NCBI GenBank assembly: GCA_003342895.1
Contig: PTFA01000050.1
Coordinates: forward strand, 176,713 to 240,712
Direction of reading: 5' to 3'
Length of the DNA: 64,000 nucleotides
Source of the DNA: Casuarius casuarius
Taxonomy: Eukaryota > Chordata > Aves > Casuariiformes > Casuariidae
The notes beneath the pieces were generated by a model. The model saw nothing but the letters and a program-made list of their open reading frames with translations, searched no databases and was not told where the DNA came from. Numbering within the stretch: position 1 is the first letter of the stretch; each line of letters starts with the position of its first letter. The translations under genes were made by a program, and so were the position numbers. Positions 12,290-24,916 of this stretch are shown here, in pieces.

Positions 12290-12540
12290 CAGCCAGGGCC
12301 CATCCCACCGCCCCACGAGGGAGTGGGGCAGCCCCAGCCCCAGGCATGGGGCACCTTGGTGGGGCCAGGGCCAGGCTGAGGCCCCAAGGGCCCATGGCCA
12401 AGCTAGGGCAGGGTTGTGGCATGGCTGGAGCTCAGCACCACTGCAGCTTCATGGGGCGAGGACTGATGACCCTGGGCTGGGCAGGCTGAGTAGGGTGGAG
12501 GCCCCAGGTGAGCCTAGTCAGGGCCATTAGGAGCTATTAG
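12290..12540. other. GC-rich, self-complementary island of unknown type
   Basis: About 250 bases very rich in GGCC, CCCC and GGGG but poor in CpG, within AT-rich flanks. Several arms are near-complementary, for example CCTTGGTGGGGCC and GGCCCCAAGG around 12354-12389. It could be a decayed tandem or transposable element or a GC-rich transcript segment. Overlapping open frames here follow from the composition. Confidence 0.5.
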
Positions 12541-15500
12541 TGCACTCAAGGCCCTGACTGAAACCAGCATTTTTCAGCTGAAAAATTCTAGTCTTAATTA
12601 CAGTTCAGGAAGCTTCAGAGTGGGAGTTGGCTGTGTGGGAACTGGACAATGATTGGCATCTTCTAGGCTCTGAGTTCCAGTGTGTGCAATGCAGGCAGTT
12701 AGGGCAATAAATAAAGTAAATGAAGAAGGAGGATGCATATGCTGTTGAAGGTAAAGCTAACTTGCAGAGCCAAGAAGCAGAAAAAGGTTTGACCACAGGC
12801 AGTTTAGCAGGGAAGAGGTGAAGCAGACCTTCCCATTGCAGTGGTGCTAAAGGGAAAGCAGGAGGAAAGACCTCTCCTTCCCCTGTTCCTCTACGTTTTT
12901 AGAGGAGACGGTTGCGAAGGAAGGACGAGAAGGGCGCTCTACCTAGCGCTGCAGCCACGCGGCAGATAAAGATTTCTTCTTGTGGGATAAAGTGAGAGGT
13001 GCCAGTGAAAAAGGTTAGTGCTTCCTGTCGGCAGTGGGACAAAAGCAGAGAGGTTAAGGTTCATGCCCTGGGGGAAACAAGGATGGGCTCTGATCCTCTC
13101 TGAGTGAGGAGTGCCAAGGGTTTGTCATTTCTGCTGAGCTTTGTCTCTGAACAGGTCCTCACCACTTGCCCACAAAGCATTTGGCTGGTTTGATTTTGGC
13201 CCCTGCATACCTGGACGCTGTTCCTGGCAGTAGGCTGGATTTTGCACAGTACATTTACAGAGAGCTTGGAGTTATAGGAGGTATCGCACGGTCGAGTCAA
13301 CTTGAAATCAGGTCCTCTCCTAGTCAAGAGTTAATAATGTTTCTTTTAAAGTCAGTGGCAAAACCCTTTTGGCTTTGGTGGGGAAAAAAAGCTCTCTAAT
13401 TCTGCTAATTACTCTATCATTCATGGGGAGTGCTGAGACTGCCTTTCTGTAAAAGGAGAACATTTCTGACTTTTATAATGTGTTTTATTTATTTCATCTT
13501 GGAAGAGTATGAATTGCCTGTTGTGAATTTTGGTGTTTTCTTCTTGTGCACTGATGAAGAACAATAAATTTGCCATGAAAAAAGAGAAGTCTTTTCTTTT
13601 AGCTAAGGTTTAAATGTTTGTTTTTTAAAAAAGCAGCAGTCTAATGCTGTATAAACACTATAGGCAGAATAGTTACGAATGGTATTCTTTATTTTTTGCT
13701 TTGAGGAATGTGTGATGTTTCTTCAATTTTGTTTTGAGTTAAACTTGATGCAGACATCAACTGTAAATGGGTCAGGCAGTCATTAAAGTGAACAGTTGGC
13801 CACATTTGTGCTAACTCTAGTCTTTTTGTTTTTTGCCAGAGGAAAAAGAATTCTAATTTCTATCAGTCTAAATTGTGCTGGGCAGCATTATCAGCTGGAA
13901 AGACCCCTCTGATTTGACAGGCCCCACTGTATGATGATTAATTACTACTCAGCTTCATTGGACTTTTCTAATTTCCTTTTGCCACTAGCTGTAGGCAACA
14001 AGCGATAAGTACTGCTCTTATTATTTTGTGCAAAGGAAAATGTCTATTACTGCTCTGTCCTACAAGTAATCAGAATAAAAAGACAGCTGATCAGGAAACC
14101 TGTGAGGTTCATTCTGTCTTTATTTATCCTACCCTTGCTTTATTTCTGTGCTGCTTCTACTCAGGAGTTGTTTTACACAGTTGCCTGTCAAAATAAGAAG
14201 ATAAAATCATAAGCTCTATCAAAGTAGTTGACATTTTGAAATTTGTATAATGATTTCATGGGAATTAATCCTCAATCTCCAAATAAATCCTCCTCAAAAT
14301 GCTAATATAACTAGAAATCTTATACCGCAGAATGTAAAACAATTCTTAATCTTCCTTTTCTATTTTGCCATAAATTTATTATATTAGAAGCCTGCCTTGT
14401 TGAGAAAAATTATGGCATTATCACCAAATGCAAGAAAAGTACTTTACATAACATTCACATTATAATGATTTTTCTGAGACGCCAAATGCTCTATAGTGCA
14501 CTAAGAAGAAGGTGCATTACTGAGAACTTCTCAAGGACTATACTGTTAGAGATAAAGATGGGTCTTTACAGCTTTTGTATCTTCGTTTTCATGAAACTTC
14601 TCAAATCATTATGCAACTTCTGGTGAATTCATTCTAGAAAAATCATCTGGGTTGCTTCTGTATTCTGCCCGTTTGAGAGGTATCACAGACCTTTCAGGGT
14701 TACTTTCAGGGTTAAGATATCAAATGCACACTAGGTAACAGTAGAACGTGTGTACCCGGCGTGTGGGAATGCTGTGCCAGGGTAGAGGCAGCCGTAACTG
14801 GTGAAGTGGCGTGCTGGGTGGCCTAATCGCCCCAAATACGGGGCTTCCCCCCTGCAGGCTTAGCATGTGCTGCTGTGGCTTGAGTCTAAAAATCAGCGGA
14901 GTCACATCGGACAGGGTCAGCTGTCCTGATCCGCACCAGACCTATCTCCAGAACGTTTCAGCACGTCAGGTGTTTAGGAATAAATGGAACTTCCGATCCT
15001 AAAAGTTTGCCTTGCTTTGGAAAGGGGACTTTTCTTAATATCTCAGATGCTTCTGAATGTTCCCCTCCTTTTTCTATCTGAAGACTTGTTGTGAAAGGAT
15101 AGAATATTGATACATGCTAAAAGGCATTTAAAAATTTTTTCCAGGGGATTGCATTTATCTCGTTTCCATATGATTTGTTGTTCTGGCATATTCAAAACTG
15201 TCTCTTCTGATGAGGTCCTTCCTTCTCTTTTTGCATGCAGTAAGAACTTGAAGTATTTATGTGATTTTGACCAGAGAATATTTATACAGCTCTAGCAAGA
15301 GTGTCAGAGGGGGCAGGGGATGTATGACACGCTGCAGTTGTCTTTTAAGCAGATATGGAAGATGACAAATCATTAGCAAAATTTTTGCTTTGAAAAAATA
15401 TAGAAACTAGTTAGCTTGAGGAATGAGGTAGTGGGGGAAGTTCCTATCTTGCAATACCTTGCATCAGGAGCACACAACACTCCTCAGCCCATCCTTTCTG

Positions 15501-17209
15501 AAAATGTGAATTCCAGTCCTGCCGCAGTCCTCGTAAGCGTGGAAGTGCTTTGTGCGGTGGATGTATACTGTTAGCAAGTGAGAGAGGAGGGAGATTTGCA
15601 TGCAGCTTTCACATCTGCTACTGAACCCAGCAGCCTGATTAGTATCTGCATTCCTCTCCCCGAATAAACAGAGAAGCAAATGGTTCACAGAACCACTGGC
15701 ACTTCAGCTCCCTGTTCAAAGCCTTCCACCTCCTCTCACTTTGGCCTCTGCAGAGTGAGATTCAATGACTGGTAAAGAGACCACAAGTGACACTTATTCA
15801 CTGCTTCTTTTCCATGGTCACCACAGGACAGGACAGGAAAGCTAACTTGTCTCCTACGGAGCTGAGCAGCTCTGGGTAGAAAAGCTAGGAAATGATTTTA
15901 AGGTGGCTGACCCAATGTGAAGCTTCCTGACCACTGAAGAGAAGCCAGTTTGGCTAGCACATACTCAGCATATCTCTAATTCACATCACGTGATTCAGGA
16001 TATGGCATAGAGTTATCACATTTTCCTTCCAGCTGTAGCTACTTTTATATTTGTTTTGCAGCCAACAAAAGAAAATATATTGGCAATGCGTTGGCAACAC
16101 AGCTACCAATGCTGTTTTGCTTGATACAAATGTAATGTTGTTGTTTACAAGTACTTGTGATGTTGTTATCAGACTGGTGGCAGTACTTTAATAGTTAGTG
16201 ACTTCATGCAGTTCATCTAAAAAGAATGGGATTATATCCTTTCCCCCCACTCTATCCCTTTCAGAAGCGGATCCCTTTTCAGATTACTGCTATCTTGGTT
16301 TAGGATAGCTTGCCCTCAGTGAGAGGGAGAAGGGAGTTTTGTGCTTCAGTGGAAAAGAGTAGTGTAGTCACGGCCTTTGTGTTATAGTGAAAAATACCTT
16401 GTGAGTCTGGCTGTTGAAAGCATCTCTCTTAATTATAATCTTATGGTAGAAAAGCAGAAGTTAGTAAGTACCTCAACAGGTATTGTGAAGAGCTCTTTAG
16501 TTACTGATGTTTCCAGTGAAAATACTGTTTACTGTGCAAGGTTCCAGTAAAAAGTATGATATACTCATGAAGCAACTGTAATTATAGTATTCTGTTCCAT
16601 CGCTATAGTTTGAGCAGGATAACACATTTAGAGTCTATTCATTAATTTAAAACAGTAATAACTACTTTGCAGAGATCTGGATCACTGAGGTTTATACATC
16701 CGTTAAAGAGATGTAGCTTATCTTGGGGTCACCAACAAGCACTAAGCAAACTAGCTTCTTTAGCAGGTAAGATGTAATACCCATATACTGTTGAAAGGCA
16801 GATTTTGTTCACCTATGTTCAAGAACGAGTCGTTGTACAGTTTTGTCTTGCCACTCGTGTGTTTTTATATCCAGCCAATGTACGGGTGAATTTCTGACAG
16901 GTGTCAAAAATCAGCAATAAGCATGGGGACAATAAGGCAGTCAATATTTCTGTCTTCTCTTGACCAAAGGGTCTTCCTGAAGTACTAACACTTCCAAAAG
17001 GGTGTGGGGAGGAAGTAGGCGGCTACCCATCACACGTAACACAGGTTTCTAGCTGCACAAGAGGAGATGTACTACTTTAATAGTTTGAGGAACCCCAGGG
17101 AGGGTAATGCCTCTCAGGAGCACAAGGAGTTGCGTTTCACCTACTGAAACGCTCATCCTAGCACCACCAATAACAGACAGAAGGCTGCGACTGAAACTCT
17201 CTCATTGCG
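12541..17209. other. Noncoding DNA, possible regulatory block at about 13.9-14.1 kb
   Basis: No gene or clear repeat. The part at about 13920-14110 is repeat-free and AT-rich, with a homeodomain-type core (GATTAATTAC). This is what conserved noncoding elements often look like, but such motifs also occur by chance. Confidence 0.4.
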
Positions 17210-17290
17210 AAGAGTTCACAGTGTTCAAGGTCAGACAGCAGACCAGTCTATACCAGAGCTGGGAAAAAAGGTAGAACCTGTTCTTGGTGT
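17210..17290 (+). repeat. MIR/CORE-SINE relic
   Basis: GTTCAAGGTCAGACAGCAGA, CCAGAGCTGGGAA and GGTAGAACCTG follow the order of MIR 'cccaaggtcacacagc ... gcagagctgggaa ... gaaccc'. The 5' part is not recognisable. Confidence 0.6.
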
Positions 17291-20200
17291 TAACTTACAG
17301 GCTGCACTGCAGTTCTAACAATTAAATATTTGAATAGGCTCAAAACTATATTCCTTTGCTAGGCGCATAAATAGTCTTTCTTTTCCTTCTAGAATATAGC
17401 TTCTGCTTCTCCACAGGCTTTTGTCACACGCCTTGTTTTTTCATGTCGTTATATGTTTTCATGTAACTATAAAATAGTATATGCTATCGTAAAGTTTTTC
17501 TTATCAGTGCAAAATGATGAAAGGCATCCTCAAATTAACTCTTCTTTAGGGAAAGAAAACAAAAAGACAGCTTCTAGATTGGTGTTGAAGAAAAAGGAAT
17601 TCCCAATACAATTTTTTTGGCATGAATGATTTTTGTAACATTCATAGAGTAATTTGCTAAAACCTATGCAATATTTTTTGTCCTAGATAGGCCAGGTAAT
17701 TATAGCATAGAGTTTATTCATTTAATTTGGACTAATTTAGAAAGTAAAATATGTAATGGTACAACTGCTTTGTTCTTTTTCTAATAAAAGGTAGGAGCTC
17801 TTGAGTGTTATTAGACTGAGATAAGCTAGGCTTCTGTATAGCACAATTTTGTATGTCTGAACTAGCAAAAGCCTTTGAAGTCCTATGAATCTTTCTGCTT
17901 GTTAATTCTTCCATTTGTTTGATTTTTGGTACAAAGAAAATGAAAGAATATGATGAGATTATGGCATTTTAAGTCAATATTTATTAAAAAATCAATCTCG
18001 ATGAAAATCTGCCCATCCCTCTAATTAGATGAGGCAACTTGAGGTTGATTTTTAATTGCAAAAGTAATTACATGGAGCAGATAGCCAGTGACATTTGATT
18101 ATCTAGGTGATTGATTAAAAAGCCTAGCTCACAGAGCAGATTGTCAGCCAGGGGAATCGAGACAAAAGAGCAAATTAAAAAAGTTGTCCTGTTAGTAATC
18201 ACAAAATTCAAGGATGAAATTACAAAGCCAAACACCTCCAATCCACCTCAACTTCATCACTCAAATGTCTGCAGCATGCCTGAGCTCAAAAAGGGGGGGA
18301 TAAAGAAATGGATTACTTTTAAAAGGAAGAAGTATTCGGGAAACATAAAATGGAAGAGCAAAAGCACCGCTGAGAATAGGGACTTCAACCACGCAAGCAA
18401 AGAAACAAAAATTTCTCTTAATTGTGACAGAGTTCATTTTTCCCTATGCTCCTATGAAAGCTCATTAAACCCAAGCAAGGTTAGTCAAATTAAATGAAAT
18501 GTATTGGATAACAAAGTATATTTTTAGTGACAAATCTTAATGATTATTTAAGAATCTCATCTAGATTACCTTTCCCTCCTCCAATATATGTATTTTACAG
18601 AGGACATTCACTTAATTTGTTAATATCTTGGTTTTATTTAGTGTCATTTTAATTGATAGTGGTCTAGAACTGGTTACACAGACATTTTTCAGTAAAGAAT
18701 ATTATAAAATATGTTTGTTTAATTCATGTGTAGTGTAATGTGAACAAAGCAGGAAACAGAAGGAGAATTGTGTTTACTTATAAATTCCTATTTTATTTTT
18801 ATTTGTCTACCTCTTTGGACTGTACTATTCTTGGAAGTCAATCTGATGAGTTGTCATTATGTATTGATGAGCTACGGATTCCAAACTGGAACATAGATTC
18901 TTACAACAAAAAATTTTGATGTATGTAGCCTGCTCCACACTGTGTTTCCACTGGCTTTGGAGGCTTTGGATCAAGCCCACAGCACGTGCTTTTTTACCAC
19001 AACAGTATACTGTTCCGTGTTATCTGGTTTATCAGACTGTTTTGGCCAAACAGTCCTTGGCAAAACCATTCCAGTCAGCTCAAAAAGGTATTTAAGACTG
19101 AAACTCATTCATGAAAATAAGTGCATTTTCTGAAACATCACATCGCTTCTTGGTGTTGCATTTCGGTCACCTAAACAAGCGTCGGCCATTTTCTGTAGCA
19201 CAGATGCCTAAAAGGTGGTCATGTGAATGCAGTAGGGAGGGATGAGTTTAAATAGTAATTATTCTTTAGTTCAAACCAGAAATATACACAGAGAACACTA
19301 TAATCTATTTAATTAAAATAAAACGCCCCAGAAAAAAGAGAAAGGAAGTGAAATTGTTGCAAGAATCCCATCCGGCGTCAAGTAGCGTACGGCCTGTCAG
19401 TGCTTCGCCTCCTGCATAGCTCACGGGCAGCCACTCTCAGCTGTAGCAAGTGTGAGTTTTACCCTTGTGAGTGTCAGCATCAGGTCCTTCATCTGTTGTC
19501 TAGCAGTGATTTAGTGAAATCTTTGTGATCCAGTTACTAATTCCACAGAAACAACCTGTAATTTTTTCCCATAGCGTTGTCATTGAGAAAAAGAAATGAT
19601 TACGAGACTGTTGGATTTGTTAAATGCCAGCCCTGTATTGTTCTTTTACGAGGCTCTATTACCTGTCACCCATCAAAATGTAATCCGACAAAGGGTAGAA
19701 AAAAAATCACTGGATTAAAGGTGCTTCTTGCATATTACACTGTTGTACTGTTTTCCAGGGTCCTGCTAGGCCTTTTGCGTAGGAACACACGAACACTGAG
19801 CCAGAGATGAAGCACAGGCCTTCTTTTGTTTCTAGCGCTTCTGACTTAAAACCCACCCTGCAAGAAAGGCAAATTATTAAACAACGTGAGGGTCAAGTCA
19901 CTTGTGGAAATGTGTCATCGGCAACCTCAGGAGAGCAACTCAAAGTAATACCACAGAAAAATCAGCATGCATTTTCAGTACAATGCAATGAGTAAGGATG
20001 TGGTGGATACCTTGTAACCAGTAGGACAATAGTCTTTGTTTCTCATTCAGCTTTTGGGGGAGGTGCGGTGAAATTAGCAGAAATCATTTGCTACGAGAGC
20101 AACTGCATCTTTGCTTAGCAAACAAAACGTCAAACTAATTTACGGATGTTGGTAATGTCAAAGCTTTGTGCAGAGAACCTCATCTCCCAGCCACTTTTGA

Positions 20201-22051
20201 GGCTCAGAGCCAAGCCAAAGAATCAACTCCATTTTGCTCAGTTGTATTCCTGCTCTCTTAAGTCTAATATTAATACTCCTACTTATGATGTATTCAGTAT
20301 ACGTATCATTTTATAAGCAGTATTTTTGTTTGCAAGCTAAATATTCTTTACACAGTTTCATTTACCACCGTTGTTTTACTTTCTCAAATGGAAGCTTCTT
20401 CCCAAAAAAGGACTCTTGCATTGTATGGATGTGGAATCCTCCTCCCAGGTTTCTCCAATAGCTGCTTTGGGTGATCTAATGTCTATGGTTTTTCTGATCT
20501 ATTTTCAGTCCTCTTCAGTTTGAGTATCTCTATTTTTGCCTTTTCCTGCATTAAACAAGAAATTCGGATGCTGGTAATTAACTGGAGTTCCCCTGCTGCC
20601 AGCCCAAATTCAGTTCCAAAAAGCCCTGTATATTGCTACTTCTGCATTTGTTAACAATGTCCAGACAACAGGTCTGCAATTAGATTCCCATCTGTTAGGC
20701 TGAGCATTTAGCATAGCCAATGGATGCAAATGAACTTGATTCCCTCAGTGGAGTGGATCCTTAACTAGCAGTATTATATATGAAAAGAAATTTAGCATTA
20801 AATGACAGGGATGGAGATGCTGCTTTTAATACAGCAGCTCTAAAATGCTTCAATGAGAAAAATAAAATATTGTTGCTATATCTGATGATTACGCTATCAA
20901 ATCTGAAAATATATTTAAATATGCCACTGTTTTCCTCAATGCCTTGAAGACTGCAATTAGATTGAGAGGAGGAAAGCCCTAACTTTAAGTGTTAAGTATG
21001 GTGCTTAACACATAAAGTAATGCTCTGGAAATACGTAAATACATAAATTCTACACCAAATACTGTTTGAGGCACTTAAAGGAATGTTGCAAAATATTAGA
21101 TATTTCAACAGGATAAAACAGAAAATGCAGAGAGGTGCATTTTTAGAAATTCTTGTGTTTAATCTCAGACTGCAATTTTGTATCAGTTCTAACAGTGTTA
21201 TAATAAGGGATAATCCTACCAAGTCCATAGGCTGTGTGTTGGAGGATTAGCTAAAGCTTGCATATTTAAATGTTCCATTTTCTACTGGAATGTCTATAAA
21301 ATAGACAGTAAAACCCACTTAAACTAATACCTGTTGAAGGGCTAAAACAGCAAAAAAAAAAAACCTGTATGCAAACTCAAATCTTTCTCTAAGCATTCAT
21401 TATATTACTCTTCTGTCCTTTCAGAATTTGCAGATCAAAAATGATATATAGTATATGAATATAGAGTTGAAAAAAGCTTTTTTCTATGCATTATAAATGT
21501 ATTAGTAATAGTGTAAAACTCAAAACTCTACTCATTTGTATTAGTTTCTGTTAATGGTATTTATGGCTTAGAACAAAAAAATTCTAAACTAATAGTAAAA
21601 GATGCATTTATAAATTAATACTTGAAATTATTTTGGTGACTTCATAAAAGCAGAGAAAAGCATTTCTACATTATAATAATAGGGGAAGTTTTTTTTTGGC
21701 AGTTTATTATGTATAGAGTTCAAATTTGCACAGATTAGGTTTTTATTGTAGTTCCTTTTTTTTCTTTATAGTGATAACGGTCATTTTCAATTCGCTGTGA
21801 CTTTTCCCAGTGAGAATTTTGCCCTGGTGGTTAATGGGATCTAGATTTCGCTCCATGTTTCTTACCAGAACAAATACTAGGGTTGCAGAGAGAATCCCAA
21901 AGATGGCTAAATCATTGTCAGTATTACAATCTGAGTTTAAAAACTCGGAAGGTAAGAACCATCAACATATTATAGTTTGGGATTCTGTCATTCTGCCTGC
22001 AAGATGTGATGAGATGATTCATGCCCCCAAAAGCTGTATATCCAAGGTAGG
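17291..22051. other. Noncoding DNA with candidate regulatory blocks
   Basis: No gene recognised. Two repeat-free stretches look like regulatory DNA. One is 17990-18500, with TAATTA-type cores and a PBX-HOX-like TGATTGAT at 18108-18115. The other is 20560-20770, with a perfect POU octamer ATGCAAAT at 20724-20731. Each 8-mer is expected about twice by chance in 64 kb, so these are hints only. The 128-codon frame at 18111-18497 lies in the first stretch and has no recognisable domain. Confidence 0.35.
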
Positions 22052-22172
22052 GGAAGAATGAAGAGATTTGCTCAAGAGCACAGAGCTGTAGAGTAGGAGA
22101 GCAGAAATCAGAATATTCATTTTCCATATCCTCAGCGCAGAGCACTGCACTAGCCACCAGTTGCACCAGTAA
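22052..22172 (+). repeat. MIR/CORE-SINE copy
   Basis: AGAGATTTGCTCAAGAGCAC, AGAGCTGTAGAGTAGGAGAG, CAGAAATCAGAA and finally GCACTGCACTAGCCACCAG match the 3' half of MIR in order, down to the 'gtgctctagccactag' tail. One of the clearer copies in the window. Confidence 0.8.
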
Positions 22173-24803
22173 AGCACGTTCTTGCTTCATAAAGCAACTC
22201 AGATTTCCCCATGTACTGAATAGTTAAAAGCAATAAGGATAAGCCTTTATATGTCCGTTGGTTCACAGTTAGAGCTTTACGTTATCAGATGAGTCTGCCA
22301 AGTGTTCGTTATGGCTAGAGGGTCTGCAAATAGCCCGGTTCTGGTGAGAAGAGTGAGCTTTGATCATTGTTGGCTGATTCCAGAGCAATGTCAGCAGGGT
22401 TATACTGCTCGCCATGCTTGAGGATAGCGCTATATTACTTGTGCGCTTGGGGGCATGATGGAAATGTGCCTGTTGGAAGGATGTGCCCTGCTCTGCAGAA
22501 CCAAGTATGACTTCTGCATTGAATGGAAGTAAATGGACTTAGAGATTTGGGGCCCTTCAAGGAAAATTGCATCCATTTGTTTCAACCTAGCTAGCAGTGT
22601 GGAATTGCTCAGGATGAGATGCACACTGCTTGTCACCATGACTAAACCGCAGCTCTTTGCCTCCATGGGATTCCACTTTTCAGGGCCTGACAGAAGATGT
22701 GTGGGATCAGAATTCCCTGCCAGGCAAACGGTTGGTCCAAGCGTGCCTACAAACAGGGTGGGAGCCTGCGATTGCCTGGTCCATAGCCCGGTAATCTTCC
22801 AGATTAGTCTATGCTTTCTCCCCTGAGGGATAAAAGGCCATCAGTGGAAAGCAAGAGCAATCCCTCCATTTTTCGCTGACAATAAACAGATAGTGACAGC
22901 AGCTAGAAACCTTGTAGCAATGCCATAGAGATCCAGGAGTGCATGTAGTTGTGGTATTTTAGTTGGTCATGTTTTTCTTTCTGTTCTTAAACAGAAAATT
23001 GTTCATGTGCTCTCAGGTGATGGATGGACATGTGTGGAACAAAGGGACTATAGGAGTGCCTAGACATATGAACAGACTCTTCTAGAGTGGATTTTGGTCT
23101 GCAAGTGGATGCCTTCCTACAAGCTGAAACAGTCGCTCCAATTGAAGTAAGCCAAAAGTTGCCTCTGTACGTGACTTTGCCATTATGCTATTGATGCAAT
23201 TTTTTTTTATCCCCACAGTAAATTAGCTGCATCCTCTGGCTCTTGTGCTTTGCAGGAAGTATTTGCTTAGGTAGACATGTGATGTGACATAGCTTGCATG
23301 GCTCAGCAGAGTACCATAGACTTAGAAGTTCAGACAGCTGGCAGGGAAGAGGTAAAAGCACTGGGGACCTCTAACGTCAGATGGTGCAACAGAATGGTGG
23401 CAGGACTGACGCCTTTGTCCAGCTCTGGCAGTGACTTTGGGCCACGTGAGGCAGCGAGGTCCTTCGGAGCCCTAGCTGGTACAGCGTTAGCCAGCTGTGT
23501 AACACGCGAGCACGAGCTGGGAGCCCAGAGACGTCTCTGTGGTGGGAATGGCAGCCTTTGCACAGCTAATACTTTTACCTTTGCTTTCAGGTCACTAGTC
23601 TCTGCCCTTTTGATGGGAAATAGGCAGCTCCATACCACCCTGAATGTTGTACTTTCTTCAGCTCTCCTTTTGTATGTTATTTTGCCTGGTTGGTCTCGTG
23701 TGCAAGAGGCTTCTACTGAGAGCAGCCACGTGTGTGACTGGGACTTGGGATTTGGGAGTATGGTTCTTGCTATGGCACAGATGCTCCCGTGAATTTGAAC
23801 AAGCCCAGTTTTGCTCTTTGCCTCCTTAGGTTGCACACAGCTGAAAGGCGCGTGGTCCTAGCTGGTTGTATGCTTTCCAGCACAGTAAGAGTCCTAGGGG
23901 CTGCCGCAGTACAAATGACGTTTAGCTACTCAGGCTGCACGTGTTTTCCGGGAGCAGTGTTTCCTTACCACACCTGACCACTAGTTTCTTATTCTTTGTT
24001 TCTTGTTTCTGAATTTCCCTACTTCCACAGATTTTTCTGCTTGGCATTTCTTTTATAACTTTGTGTTGTTAAATGCATTTTATCGGAATTTATACCCAGA
24101 CTTTCCCTCTTTAGTATGAAGCACTTCAAATTTTCCAGTAAAATGTTCATCAAACAGCTTCTTTCGTATTTCCTGCACGTTGTTATTACCTGGAGGTAGG
24201 TCTAATAACAAGAGCACAGCATCAATGTCCTGCATTCAAGTAAGGAAATTAACCTAATAATTGTCTCTTAACTGCATTCTTTCACTACGCGGCTGGGGGG
24301 TGAGGAGCAGAGGTCGTTTCACTAGCACGGTGATCACATCGTCATCCACGGAGACAACCATTATCCCAGTAGGTTATAGTTAATCCTACAAACAGCACTC
24401 TAACAGGCCTAATTTTTCTGGTAAAGAAAAATATTGATGAAGTAACAAAAATTGGTCAGAGGAGCCTATTTAATGAACACCAACTAATCAGCTAGGCTAG
24501 AGCTTGTTGGAAGAAAAGTAGACAACTTCAGCTCCATTCCCTCTGGAAATATATCTGCAAGTGCTTTGTAATATGTTACCTGCTTTTATTCTTTTGCTTG
24601 TTCTGCATTGTGAAAGACAGCTTGGCTATTATTAATTTGTGATTATATATCTTCCTGCTTGTTTTCTGCCTTAAAGGTTATGTTGACAAGGATGCCAAAG
24701 GTATGACTGCAGTGCGTTTAGATGCGGCTGAGTAAGATTTAAACTGGTAGCTCAGGCACTGGTGGCAATGCAACTATTCTGGTGTGAAGTGCAGAAGAGG
24801 TTA
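22173..24803. other. Noncoding DNA, chance antiparallel open frames
   Basis: Overlapping frames of about 165 codons are open on both strands at 23298-23836. No domain, repeat or protein family is recognisable and no splice pattern supports an exon. Otherwise nothing is seen. Confidence 0.45.
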
Positions 24804-24916
24804 CCGGACCCGCTCACCTGAGCGAGTGCTTGAGTAAAGTGCCCGCGCTGAGCTCGGCGCTGCTGCGGCTCCGCCGCTGTCCGGGCTCGAGCAGGTGAGT
24901 GCAGCGCTGGCTCGGG
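24804..24916. promoter_or_regulatory. CpG-dense patch with a consensus splice donor
   Basis: Fourteen CpGs in 113 bases, isolated in CpG-poor DNA. On the plus strand it contains a perfect vertebrate donor, CAG|GTGAGT at 24892-24900. A CpG-dense segment ending in a strong donor is the usual look of a first exon, so this is a candidate 5' exon of a noncoding RNA or an alternative promoter. No TATA box or downstream acceptor was identified. A donor 9-mer can occur by chance. Confidence 0.35.

Noticed and set aside
18111..18497. 128-codon plus-strand Lys/Ser-rich frame
   Set aside because: Low-complexity composition of AT-rich DNA, with no domain and no upstream exon evidence.
23298..23836. Open frames of 164 (plus) and 168 (minus) codons overlapping each other
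   Set aside because: Open on both strands at once, with no recognisable domain, splice pattern or repeat; consistent with chance in moderately GC-rich DNA.
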